64,000 nt of DNA from assembly GCA_019426215.1 (NCBI GenBank), contig CM033405.1:30348199-30412198 (forward strand). Direction: 5' to 3'. How positions within the stretch are numbered: position 1 is the first letter of the stretch; each line of letters starts with the position of its first letter. Source of the stretch: Buddleja alternifolia. Its lineage: Eukaryota > Streptophyta > Magnoliopsida > Lamiales > Scrophulariaceae. Position numbers and translations under genes: made by a program. The notes beneath the pieces were generated by a model. It searched no databases and was not told the origin of the DNA. It was given only the letters and a program-made list of their open reading frames with translations. Shown here piece after piece: positions 22,203-33,866 of this stretch.

Positions 22203-22645
22203 GGCTCTGTTTGGATGTGTTTTTATTTCATTTTCAACCGTCATTTTTTAAAATGTATGAGAGAATGTGTTTTTTGATTTTCGTGTGAAAAAAGTAAGTG
22301 TGTTTGGTTGTATTTTTGAAAATGGTTGAAATTTGTGAGTGTGATGTGTGAAATGATTGAAAAGTAATAATTAGATGAATAGTGTTGGATTTGATGGTGA
22401 AAAGAGAGGAGAGAGAGAGAGAGATGATGTTGATGGGTGGAAGAGAGAGAGGATGGTGATGGGTAAATGTGAGATAAGTGATGTAAAATGTAATTTTAAA
22501 TAAATGATTGAAATTTTTCGGGAACGTAAAAACAAGAATGAAAATGAGAATATTTTCATTTAAAAACAGTGTAAACTATGTATTTCCATTTTCAAATGAA
22601 AATGAAAATGGAAAAAGCATGATGAAAACATAAACAAACATAGCC
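22203..22645 (+). mobile_element. Tourist-like (PIF/Harbinger) MITE, copy 1
   Basis: 443 bp. Terminal inverted repeats GGCTCTGTTTGG and AAACATAGCC are flanked by TTA at 22200-22202 and 22646-22648. There is no coding capacity. It splits the pararetroviral leader three bases after the primer site. Its right half matches the left half of copy 2 (23919-24330) in inverse orientation. Confidence 0.8.
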
Positions 22646-22722
22646 TTAGGTTTTATTGATGAAATGTTTAATTATTATTATATATTGTTATTTAATCCCT
22701 AATGGAGGAGAATTAAACAAGT

Positions 22723-23592
22723 ATGGAACAACCGAACGATCGTTCGAGTTGTTATGAAAACCAGGTATCCTTCATTACGTGGATGGAAATTGAGGCGGAT
22801 AATTCTAAGTTCTCTCAGGACCTTAGAGAAATCCAAAAAACCGTTTAAGACTATGGCCACAGGTTAATTCATATACCTGTGAAAATAGAAAGTTTGAACC
22901 AAAAGATTGACGAAATACTACAGATCCTACCAGATCTGTGTAAAACTATTGTGGATCTGAAAACTGACATCTCAGATCTAAAAGGTATACTTAATAAAGG
23001 TATACGAGAAGCACAAATTGTGATTGGAGACGCATTTAGTACATCTTGGTTTAAGGTAAAAATGCCACCTATTTACTTTCATGATACAGGAGCAGATATT
23101 TTGTTGGGTAATAATTTTATTCAGACTTTTACAAAATATGTGCAAGATAACCTCAAGAACTTGTTGATATTTACTACTAATTGTGGTAATGAGATACAGA
23201 TTTTGCGACACAAAAAGGCATTTAACCGGATAGTGCCCATAAATTTTTGCAGCAAACGTGGTGATTTTGACGAAGCCAAATTAACCCATCCTAAAATGCA
23301 GGATAAAAGGAAATTTGGTAAAGCTCTTTTGTCTTTCAGGCAACAGGGATATTGTGAAACTTCTAAAGAAGGGACCAAACCTTTTAATGAAGATGGAATT
23401 AAACTTCTTAAAATTGCTTTACAAGAAGAGAAGCCCTTCTTTGACATGAACGGAGAAAGTAAGCTTTTTCTCGAACATATTAAAAGACTAATCCAAAGGA
23501 ATTTCAATGAGAATCCTTTGGCTTGGTGGGACAAGAACAAAATCGAAGCTACTCTGAAGGTAAAAGAACAATGTAAGTATGAGTATGTTTAA
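22723..23592 (+). pseudogene. Caulimovirid polyprotein remnant: coiled-coil leader and protease
   Basis: From ATG 22723 one frame runs to 23592, interrupted only by TAA at 22846-22848. The first about 95 residues are heptad-like and charged (NQKIDEILQILPDLCKTIVD), as in a virion-associated type protein. They pass directly into protease sequence around HDTGADILLGNNFIQTF and then a linker with NENPLAWWDKNKI. The protease N-terminal lobe and the coat-protein region are missing, so an internal deletion is inferred. The RT start continues in the same frame past the stop. Confidence 0.65.
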
Positions 23593-23805
23593 TACAAGCC
23601 AATCCAGATGAATATGAGTGATAATAAAGATATGCAAGAAATCATTAAAGAACATATCAATCTTAAACTCATTGAACCTGGAGTCTCTTTATACAGTAGT
23701 CCTGGATTTTTGGGTAAGGGATCAATAAGATACTTAAATTTGATGGTTACTATATTTCAAGTAGAGAACACCTAATTGATTGCGTTCCCTACAAAATTTT
23801 AAAGA
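23593..23805 (+). pseudogene. Caulimovirid reverse transcriptase N-terminal remnant
   Basis: Directly after the stop the frame reads MQEIIKEHINLKLIEPGVSL then YSSPGFL, the first conserved RT block. A shift of frame and a small deletion lead to KFDGYYISSREHLIDCVPYK. The catalytic YxDD region is absent. Confidence 0.7.
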
Positions 23806-23813
23806 CAAACCTC

Positions 23814-23915
23814 ATGTGTTTCCCCACCTCCATTGACTATTACTAACGGCTATGCACAAATCACGTGCGTGAACCAATTAGTTTTTGGACGAAAAATGAT
23901 CGTGAGACCAAATGT
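23814..23915. repeat. Partial copy of the foldback family at 40491-41079
   Basis: Contains GACTATTACTAACGGCTATG, then GCACAAATCACGTGCGTG. This corresponds to 40938-40976 (GACTATTACTAATGGACACG, then CACAAATTATGTGCGTG). It appears to terminate the pararetroviral sequence on its right. Confidence 0.5.
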
Positions 23916-23918
23916 TAA

Positions 23919-24330
23919 GGCCATGTTTGCTTGTGTTTTCATTTTACTTTTTTCATTTTCATTTTCACCTGAAAATGAAAATACATACTTTACATTGTTT
24001 TTAACTGAAAATATTCGCATTTTCATTTTACGTTTTTACGTTTCTCAATAAATTTCAATCATTTTTTCAAAATTATATTTCACATCACTTTTCTAACTTT
24101 TTCTCTCACTTCTTTTTTATCACTTTTTTCTTTTCTCTAATCCAATATTATTCATGTAATCATTACTTTTCAATTATTTCACACATCACAAGCATCAATT
24201 TTAACCATTTTAAAAAACACAACCAAACATACCTACTTTTTCACTTTTCTTATATAAAAAAAAACACATTCCCCGTATATTTTTGAAAATTACGATTAAA
24301 AATGAATTAAAAATACATTCAAACATAACC
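23919..24330 (-). mobile_element. Tourist-like MITE, copy 2, inverted
   Basis: 412 bp with ends GGCCATGTTTGC and AAACATAACC and TAA duplications at 23916-23918 and 24331-24333. Its left 110 bp is the reverse complement of the right end of copy 1, including the TTTTCATTTTCATTTTCA tract. It has no ORF. Confidence 0.8.
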
Positions 24331-24333
24331 TAA

Positions 24334-25563
24334 TATTTTGGCAATTAATGAGATTCAATGCGGGAAGCTCACGATGTTTTAGACACTTATACATTGCCTC
24401 AAGTTTGGTAGGTCAAAATGTTCGAGCATGACAAGCTCAAGTCAAGATTGAAGTCCTTTCACTAAATTAATGAGTCAACTCGCCTTATCTTACAACCCAA
24501 TCTGGATACATCTATAAGATCAATAATACCATAATATTGAATAAAAATATCATAAAATTATTATTTCGTGTCACAATATGAAATCCGTCTCTCTTGCATT
24601 CATCTCATTACTTCTGTTATCATAGAAAGTAAACCAAGCAATTTATCTTTAATACTAAAAAGTACATCACATTCTCTATTTCAAAATTGTATTTCATCTT
24701 ATGTATATTTCATTTTATACATAAACGTCATTGTTTCGTTTAAAAAAAAATAAACTCGATTAGGGTGGATCCAACTGCGCGTTCCGAGCTCCGCGATAAC
24801 CTATATCTTGAGATTATCTTCCAACCCCCGCGCTCGAGTTCGATGCGCTAGACGGTGGTTCAGACTTTAACACTTCGGTGTGTTGTTTAAACTAATTATT
24901 CGGACCGCAATTGACTAAAATATGTATTGTCTTCGAATGACACGATAATACCATAAAAGAAAAATTCAAGTACAGGTAAAAACTATCTCTCTGATACTTA
25001 AATCTGATACAAGATAATCTTATACCTACGTGAGAATCCTTCTTTTTTTCTTTACTACGATGATAATGAACTGAAAACTTAGGCCAAAGTATAAATCACT
25101 TTCAAACACTGAAATCTGAAAACATGTAATTCATACCTCCATGAAACTTCTCAATTCGGGCAAATTACAGTAGGTCGAATGCTAGTACAAATCCTGAAGA
25201 TCGGATCCAACAATTCTTGAAACGAATCTATGCTACAAGCTACTCCTAACTATGTCTACGCCTACTCCTATGATAAGAGAAAAATAAGTTGTTCTTTGAT
25301 TTCATCTCCTCTTTCTCTCTCCTTTTTTCGTTTTTTATTTCTGCATCGTGGTCCTACATCTTCAACCGTCGAGAACTACTTCTAACTTCTCTTTCAAAAT
25401 CCTTTCGTCTTGGCGGGTTACCGAGTTTCCGGACTCTCTGATTCTGCTTTTGGTTCTGACTTCTTTGGGCCTGCCTTGTTATTGTTGTGATGGGCTTAAC
25501 CTTTAATTTTTTGGGCCCACTAATTGCTGTTGAGCCTTTTTTAGGTCTTTTAATTTGTCGACC

Positions 25564-25600
<37 letters not shown>

Positions 25601-25674
25601 TAGTGTAAACAGTCATGCATATAAAAATCCCGCTACTTAATATAATTAAGGAAAGCAATTATACACATAGGGCG
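24334..25674. other. Intergenic sequence, possible LTR debris
   Basis: No gene is seen. A GC-richer patch at 24765-24900 and a pyrimidine-rich stretch at 25280-25560 could be old LTR sequence, but no ends or duplications were found. A (TA)n microsatellite lies at 25567-25597. Confidence 0.3.
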
Positions 25675-26290
25675 TGTGAAGCCCGCCTGGAGCGTATCTC
25701 ACGTGGGAAAGTTGATGGAAAATGAAAGGATTTATAAAGATTTGCCTAAGAGTTCAAGTGTAACAATGGTTATCTATTTTAGATCGTGGTTTAAATACCT
25801 CCAAGTTACTCTCAGTGGGTTCAAAGGCAAGCATCTCGTCCAACAGGCTCGCGGGTCAGGGGCGCGAAAATAGTATCAGAGCTGCCCAGCAGCCGAAATT
25901 TCGGGAGCTAAGTGCTATACGAGGCAAAGTGCTAGACGTTTCAGGAGTCACCTTTTAAACTACGTGGCAAAGTGCTATGAGTATGGGAGTCGCCTCTTGA
26001 GTCCGTGGGAGCCATCGCTAGAGTCTCAACGCTTGGTGATAGATTGTGAACTGAGTCATATCGCGACGAGGACGTCGCATTCTAAAGGGGGTGATTGTGA
26101 AGCCTGCCCGGAGTGTACACCAAATGGGAAAGTTGATGGAAAATGAAAGGATTTATAAGGAGTTGCCTAAGAATTCAAGTGTAACAATGAATATTCATTT
26201 TGGGCAAACGGTAATGCCCAACTCGAGTGTATGTTTAATGGGTTTAGAGGCAAGCATCGAGTCCAAAGTACTCGCGGGCCCGGGGCGTGA
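25675..26290 (+). mobile_element. TRIM-like miniature LTR retroelement
   Basis: Two diverged direct repeats of about 195 bp (25675-25868 and 26096-26290) begin TGTGAAGCC and share GGGAAAGTTGATGGAAAATG and AAGGATTTATAA. The internal part is only about 230 bp. It holds a primer site TAGTATCAGAGC (25871-25882; tRNA-Met type with one change) and a polypurine tract CTAAAGGGGGTGA (26082-26094). No protein could be made from it. Both LTR ends have lost the terminal CA, and no target duplication is left. I did not see the 5S-rRNA-like boxes of Cassandra. Confidence 0.82.
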
Positions 26291-26293
26291 TTA

Positions 26294-26898
26294 GGGGTGT
26301 TCACGAATTGACTGAATCGACCGTAAACCGAAATTTAAGTCCGAACCGAAAAATTTGGTTCCTTTTTTTTTTGGTCAAAATTCAGTTTGGAGATTTGGTC
26401 AGTTCAGCTAACCAAAAAACCGAAATTTTTATTTATTTTTATTTTTATATAGTATAATATAAATCAAAAACTATAAAAAATGTGTTTCCTAGTGACAACT
26501 TATAGGAAAATAAAGAAAATAAATTAAAATTAGTCATAATTAAATTTCAGTTATTTATTTATATCTAATTTATTTATTTTTTTATACCCAAAAACCAAAC
26601 CGAACCGGTTCACTTTTTAATTTCATTATGTCAATTTTAGTTGGCCATGCTAAACATAATTATAAATATATAAATGTATACATTCCAAAGAAAAAATGAA
26701 CAACAATAGCCAAAAAACAGTAGTCAGTGAGATTTTTGAAAAAACAGTAGCAAAAAAAAAAAAAAAAAATTCTTTTTTGGTTTTAACCGAACCGAACCTG
26801 TTTGGTTCAGTTTTCGGTCCGGATTTTCGAAAAATCAAAATTTCGGTTAATCGAAAATCCGGTCCGATTTGATTAAAAAACCGATCGATGAACACTCC
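26294..26898. mobile_element. Palindromic TIR element next to the TRIM
   Basis: The ends GGGGTGTTCA and TGAACACTCC are inverted repeats with candidate TA duplications (26292-26293, 26899-26900). Internally it is rich in AACCGAA/TTCGGTT-type words in opposite orientation in the two halves, so it can fold back. No coding sequence. It inserted at or next to the 3' end of the TRIM. Confidence 0.6.
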
Positions 26899-27293
26899 TA
26901 GGCATGATAGGGTGCATACAAGAAATATAATAGAAAATGAAAAACTATTTGAATCAAATGACCGGAAGTGACTAAATTTTATCAAGTATTTCAGATGTTC
27001 TATTCCAAAATCGTATTTCATCTTGTATTTCATAAGAGTCGTGCATTACAAGTATATATGTATAGTTAAGGTGAATTTTATATTTAAAAAAATATATTAT
27101 CCACTTTGCATTTATACAATAAGTACATTGCAAGATGAAACATCATTTTACAACAGACGATTCGAACCAGCTTATCAAGAACTACCCCTCGCCTGGATTC
27201 ATTTTCTTTGGTCTCCTTATTTATGAGATATATATAAATATATGTAACATGGTAATCTTTGTGGAGAAATAATTTAATGTCGACTGTATAAAC

Positions 27294-30200
27294 TCAGAGG
27301 TTGGCTAAGTGGAGACTGTCCTTGGCTTCACCAATAAGTGATAACACAGTGGCTGCAATATGCTTGGGGCTGAGCCCAGCCTCATCAATCTGGTCACTTT
27401 GAGCACCATGGTCAATGTATCTGTCTGGGAGCACCATTGCCCTCCACTGTAACCATCACAAAAAACAAACTGTAGATTAGAATACAATCATCTTCAGATA
27501 CGAATACTACGACACGGATGGAACATCGCTAATCATTTACAAATTTAGGGTACGATACGCATGGCTCAAACGCTACTATTGGATATATATAACGTATTTA
27601 TGTGCATGTGTATGGGTAATTGGTAAAGAATATATAAGGGCAATTTTTAGAGTACAAATAGAAAGATGTTAGTGATGTGATGGTATCGAACATTGACTAG
27701 TGTGATTTTTGGACTATAAAGTTGGAAAAACATAAGAGTTGTGACTTTATGAAAAGAGAGATCCAAAACGAGAGACAAAGTGTATTTAAATGACTTAACA
27801 ACATATTTTCAAATAGTTTATCATTGCATAGATTGACATTATGGAGTATCCGTGCATTATAACTCGAACCATCATTTAGGTATGTTAGATTATATATCAC
27901 TTGTAGAACTCTTACCTTAAGGTTTCCATCTAGTAATCCATTCAAGCACAAGAAATGAGAAACATGTGAACTGAATCCTCCAATTGATCCTTCTTCAATA
28001 GTGATAAGAACCTCATGTTCTTGAGCTAATTGCCTGATCAAATCTCCGTCGAGAGGCTTACAAAATCGCGCATCAGCCACAGTAACATTTATGCCAATAT
28101 CTTGTAAAACATCTGCTGCTGCTAAACAATTTTGTACTATTGTTCCGAATCCTAAAATGGCCACTTTACGTCCCTCCCTTAACACCCTTCCCTTGCCAAT
28201 CTGTTTTTGAAAAATCAGTCAGAAATTAAAATAACCCGGAAAAACTTAATATCAGAACTTTGAAAGACAAGCTTATAAATTTCCTTACGTACCTCTAAAG
28301 GAGTTCCTTTGTTGTTTGGTGGAATAGGTACGCCAATGCCGTTTCCTCTAGGGTATCTTAGGCAACTTGGCCGGTCATCGATCATTGCAGCCGTGGCGAT
28401 CATGTGCATAAGTTCGGCCTCATCCGATGGAGCCATGACCACCATATTAGGTAAACAAGCCATGTATGTGGTGTCAAAGGCTCCAGCATGGGTCGGACCG
28501 TCTGCACCGACAAGTCCTGCACGATCCATGATAAATCTCACAGGGAGCTTTTGCAGGTCTACATCATGAACCACCTGTGTTTTGTCGATTTCTTGTTAGA
28601 TTTCGCGAATTCAGAATTACACATACAAAAAAATGAACAAGTTCACACATGTGAAACTTGCTCGTCTGGGGGCATCACAATCATTTATGTGTTGGATCCA
28701 CATGGGATCCACATGATTATGACTGTGATGACCTCGGACACGCAAAGAAAAATTCGTTTTTATCATAAATAGCATCTTAAAGCTTGAATTTTCCTTTATT
28801 TCCCACCTGATCATAACCTCTCTGCAGAAAGGATGAGTATATAGCACAAAATGGCTTGATTCCTTCAGTTGCTAGACCAGCAGCAAAGGTGACGGCATGT
28901 TGCTCGGCTATCCCGACATCAAAACATCGGCTGGGGAAGCGTTTTTGGAATATGTTAAGCCCAGTGCCCCCTCCCATAGCGGCGTGAATAGCCACAATCT
29001 TGTCATCCTGCTCTGCTTCAGCTATCAAAGACTCAGCAAAGTATTGAGTATACGAAAGCGTGTTTGATTTAGACTTTAGTTGTTTGCCGGTTCTAGGATC
29101 AAACTTCACCACACCTGCAAAATACAAATTCGTGAATTTATTCGTTTAAGAACACACGAAAAATCACACACACGCACACAAACAGAGCAAGAAGCAGACT
29201 GGACTACACATTCATCCCCTATCCATAATACTTTTATATGTTAATTCAAAACTCGTCATCTAAGTGATTATCTATCTGGAACCTGAAGACTAAGAATTCT
29301 GACTCCGTCCCTACACACATATACACATAACGCTTCATATTTTGTACAAGGGTATGTAGTATCGGACAGGGCCAGACGTCCGTCCCTTGTCCATTATCTC
29401 AACCTTTATATGTTAATTTAAAACTTGTCATCCTATATTTATGAACCAAATTATCGATATGGAACCAGAAGACTAAGATTTCTGACTCCGTCCCTGTGTG
29501 CACACAGATACACATGATGCTCGTACTTTGTATAATGGTATTCAGTACCGGACTCCATCTGGCATCCGTCCCTTATCCCTAATCTCGACTTTTATACGTA
29601 GATTCAGAACATTTCACCCTATATGAGCTATATTATCTATCCAAATCCAGAAAAATAAGAATCCTGACTCCGTCCCTGCACACTGCACACACAGATACAC
29701 GTAAGTTTGTATAATGGTATGCATACCATGCATCTTATCTGCAGCAACTTCAGCTGGAGGGTATCCTTTGCCCTTTTCTGTTACAATGTGGATGATAACA
29801 GGTCCTGGTGCTGGCATCTCCTTAATCTTCTTGAAGATATCAACAAGATCTTCAACGCTATGGCCATCTACGGGGCCGATATAATATAAACCGAGTTCCT
29901 CGAAAAGACTAACTCCAGGCCCTCCCACCATCCCTTTCATACAAGTATCAACCTTTGCAGCAATTTCATGGGTCTTGCTTCCCATTTGCTTGGTTATGTC
30001 CTGTTGAGGAAGCTTGTGTTAAATCCCATAAATAGAAATAAGAAAATTGCTGTATGTCCGCGGCTAACTCTTTCTTAGTTTATCGACGGTTCTTGATAAG
30101 GTAAGATAATAATTTTTTTGTTATCGTAAGTATTAACTACGTAAATTCGAGTAGCTGCATTTACTGTATTCATTTTCTTTTAAAAAAACAAAATGACTAA

Positions 30201-32447
30201 CGGAAAAATGATAAATTAAGAAGTGACATATATCATAGCGTACAAAAGAATGCAAAACACAATTATGCAGATGTTAATAATGATACTTTTATTAAGTTGG
30301 ATTATGAGTCCTATACATTGTCATGAATGATGATTTAAATCCTTTATCCTTGTTCACTTCGCATATTTATAATTTTCGGGCTATCTTGAAACAAAAAAAC
30401 AAAAACACAATATTAATCTTAAATAGAAAACATGATTTGGATGTACCATAGAATTTCTATAAATTAATCATCTTGGTGGACCTAATTAATCAATAACTAA
30501 TTAATTAATAACACAGTGAGGGAGTTAGAACTCCTTATTTATTGTTATGCTAATCCATAAGATATATTCTAACAATTGCTTTATTCTGAATGAGACAAAC
30601 AAGGGACGAGGGACCCGAAAAATCCTCCCCTCATAAGGGGTTTGTCTGAAAAAATAAATAATAGCACAACTTTTTTTATAATTTAAATAATTATTTTGGC
30701 CTTGATCCCATCAAAGGAAGCAAATGAACCTTGAAAGAAAGGGTAATTTAACTTTCTTTTAATCGAGGGCAAACTAGTCAATTAAACGCTTTGTTCTATA
30801 TTTTTTTTGGAAAATTACTAAAAAACGCTTAATATAAATTTTTATATCCAAACAAAATCATGATAATATTTCTCATTTCAAAAAAGTCCTTCCAGCAACT
30901 TTTCCTTCCAAAAACACCAATATTTAAGGTTAATAAAATTATGAACTTAATTGTTCTTATCCTTATATAGATTAAAAGTTAATCAATTATAGTTTCGTAT
31001 AAAAATATATTTACTTAGAACTTTTATATCGATAATCAATACTAATTACAATATTAATTTAAAAAATTTCATCTTCATAAAAAAAATTAAAAATCTATTT
31101 TTATATAACTACCATAGTAAAATTAGATAAACTATGTAAAAATATTTAATATTAGAAAATAAAACTCGTATTATATGATTTATCAATTTGAAAGTTTTAA
31201 ATAAAAAAAATTTGGTAAAAAAATCGATGGGTTAATTCTTAACTTAATAGATGAAGAGTAATTCAGTCCAAAACGTTGTTAATCCTAATTATTGGGTTTT
31301 TGAAATGAAAAGTTTGTAAAATGAGTTTTTGAAATTGAAAAATATTTTCATGAATTTTTGAATAAAAAAAGAATTATTTTAGGGAGGTTTTATTAATTTT
31401 CACTGTTTTTAACGTAGCAAACTTAAAACGAAGTTTCTACCATTAAAGCGAGGAAATAATTGGTACTTTAGCTATCCACAAGGGAGGTAGATATAATTCA
31501 TTGCAATACGAAAAAATAAAAAAGACAAGTAAATAATTAATTATTACTTTTGCAACTTCACGAAGTTGGCGAAATTTTCTGCTTGATTGTAGTCTCGTCA
31601 AGGCTTTGCTTAAAGCTCCGACGGGCGGCGCAGGGCCGTCCACGGTGGCTGTAGGCAATGAGACTTGTCTGTTGTCATTCAAGACAATTATGAGATTGGA
31701 ATCAAGAAATCCAGCATTATTCATTGCTTCAAATGCTTGTCCAGCAGTCATGGCCCCATCTCCTATCACTGATATTATGTGATTGTTCTTCCCTAGTAGG
31801 TCCCTAGCCACTGCCATTCCTGAGTAAATTGACAAAAAACATTAGAAAATAATTGCATTTTGGTCCCTCATTTTTTTTCAATTCCAGAAAAAAGAAGATA
31901 CCCTGCATATTTAGTCCGACAAAACTAAGCTGATAGTTTTAATCCTGAGTTATAAAGACTCTGTTTAGTTCTATAAAGGAGGGAAGAGCCTGGATTCGAA
32001 CCGAGTTTAAGTGAGAGGTGGATACACTAGACCAACAGATCTTGGGTTGGTCCCTTCTTTTTTTTGTTAATTGAGTTTCGGTCCTTGTGATTTTTCTCTT
32101 AACGCCCAACGTTTCAAATTTTTCGATAAAAGTAGTGTTTGTTTTAAGCTCATTGTCAGTTTAGTTTTGGTCCTTTAGGTTTAATTACATTTTGTTTCTC
32201 GTTTTTTGTCCCACTAATTTAGTTTTGGTCGCTCTAGTTTCATCTTCGTCAAAATTAGTCCACTTTGGATCTTTTATTTAGTGTTGTATTTCGTATCATA
32301 TATGTCTGTTATGTATGCAAACACATCCAAGTCTATATATAAGAACTAATGTTTTCTTGTCGGCATATGTAGAAAATTTGAAATGCGAAATAGAATATCG
32401 AGTTGATCAAATGAAAGATTCAACAAATGCAGCCCTACCATTGACTC

Positions 32448-32492
<45 letters not shown>

Positions 32493-33835
32493 AATGAAAT
32501 CGTAGAAAATTTCCGACTTTTAAGTGGCCAAAACTGTAGGAAGCTCAAATTTAAGGGACCAAAACATTAAAATGTCCAATGCTAATTTATTGAACTTAGC
32601 TATTCTATACTTTGTTTGACGAACTTAAACGATTAGGACCAATTATATGAAAAAAATTAAAATATGAAACACTCAAATTCACGAGGATTAAATAAAGGCT
32701 AAACCGTAAGACACAAATTACGAAAAACGCTCCGAGATTTGAGAAACAACCATAACTTCTCTTATCAGTTACAATTTCATGCGTTATCAGTAGAAAAACA
32801 TATTATAATTTCACCTCATGTTTTTTGAGTTGTCACGTCTTGATAATTTGTAAAGCCTCGGAAAAATCATAGTAATTACTCAATAAATAAAGGGATCGGG
32901 AGTGATATGTTTACCTAAACCTGCTGAAATACTTGTGGAACTGTGACCAGCACCAAATGCATCATGCACACTTTCATCTCTTTTAGGGAAGCCAGCGAGA
33001 CCTGAAGTCTGTCGAATTGTATGCATTTTTGACCTCCTCCCCGTCAATATTTTGTGTGGATACGCCTATGGTCAAGCCATCAATTTTGTTAGTTGTAAAT
33101 AGAAAAGTCATGCATGGTTCAAATTGCGGTATCCTTGATAATATGACAGGTCTTGTTCAATATCGATTTGGCATATTGAGAGGTACGAAAAAAAAAAGAA
33201 TTATACAATGTTTAAAAAAAATCTAAAAAATCGAAGAAAATACAAATAACACAAGTTCCCCTAATTGGTCAATTAAATTGTTAAAATAGAAAAAGTATTA
33301 TTGTCCGCATTCAATTTGTATATACAAAAAAATATTTATTAATAATTACATCATAAGCTTCCATTGTATATTTAATAATACAACCACTACATCATATCAC
33401 AAAACATGTTTGCATGATATAAGTGAAAAGTTCATTATTTGAAATAACATCCTAGATGCCCGATATTATCTTGGTACTATAGATAATGTCATGGTTAGGG
33501 ACGGATACATATAATTTTCAAATTTAAAGTCCTTCCCCCAACCCCCAATATTAAAAATATCAAGATTTGGCCCCTCCTTTTCTGTAATTGCCTACCAGAC
33601 CAAAATTTCGGCTCATCTCTGATCATGTTATCGACGATATGATCCAATATTAGTGCCGGTACATATAAACTTGAAGAATAATAAATATCACCGGATATTA
33701 ACAGATCTAGCCAATCAAAATTCATATCGACCGATATTTTGAACTTTAAACTTAAAACCTATGTACATCATAGCGTTATACATCAGCATCACCAAAAAAA
33801 AAAAAATAAGAAAACACACACACACACTCAAGGAT

Positions 33836-33866
<31 letters not shown>

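Larger units (their letters stand above)
22187..23805 (+). mobile_element. Endogenous caulimovirid (plant pararetrovirus) fragment
   Basis: The tRNA-Met primer sequence TGGTATCAGAGCC is at 22187-22199, where such genomes begin. After a MITE insertion (22203-22645) a coiled-coil leader ORF, protease remnant and RT start follow. Protease-like DTGADILLGNNF and the RT pieces KLIEPGVSLYSSPGFL and KFDGYYISSREHLIDCVP fit caulimovirid polymerase and not LTR elements. There are stops at 22846-22848 and 23590-23592, a frameshift between the two RT pieces, and no movement, coat or complete polymerase region. No LTRs bound it. It is a dead, heavily deleted integrated copy. Confidence 0.75.

Noticed and set aside
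25675..26290. Assignment of the TRIM to Cassandra
   Set aside because: No 5S-rRNA-like promoter boxes recognised in its LTRs.
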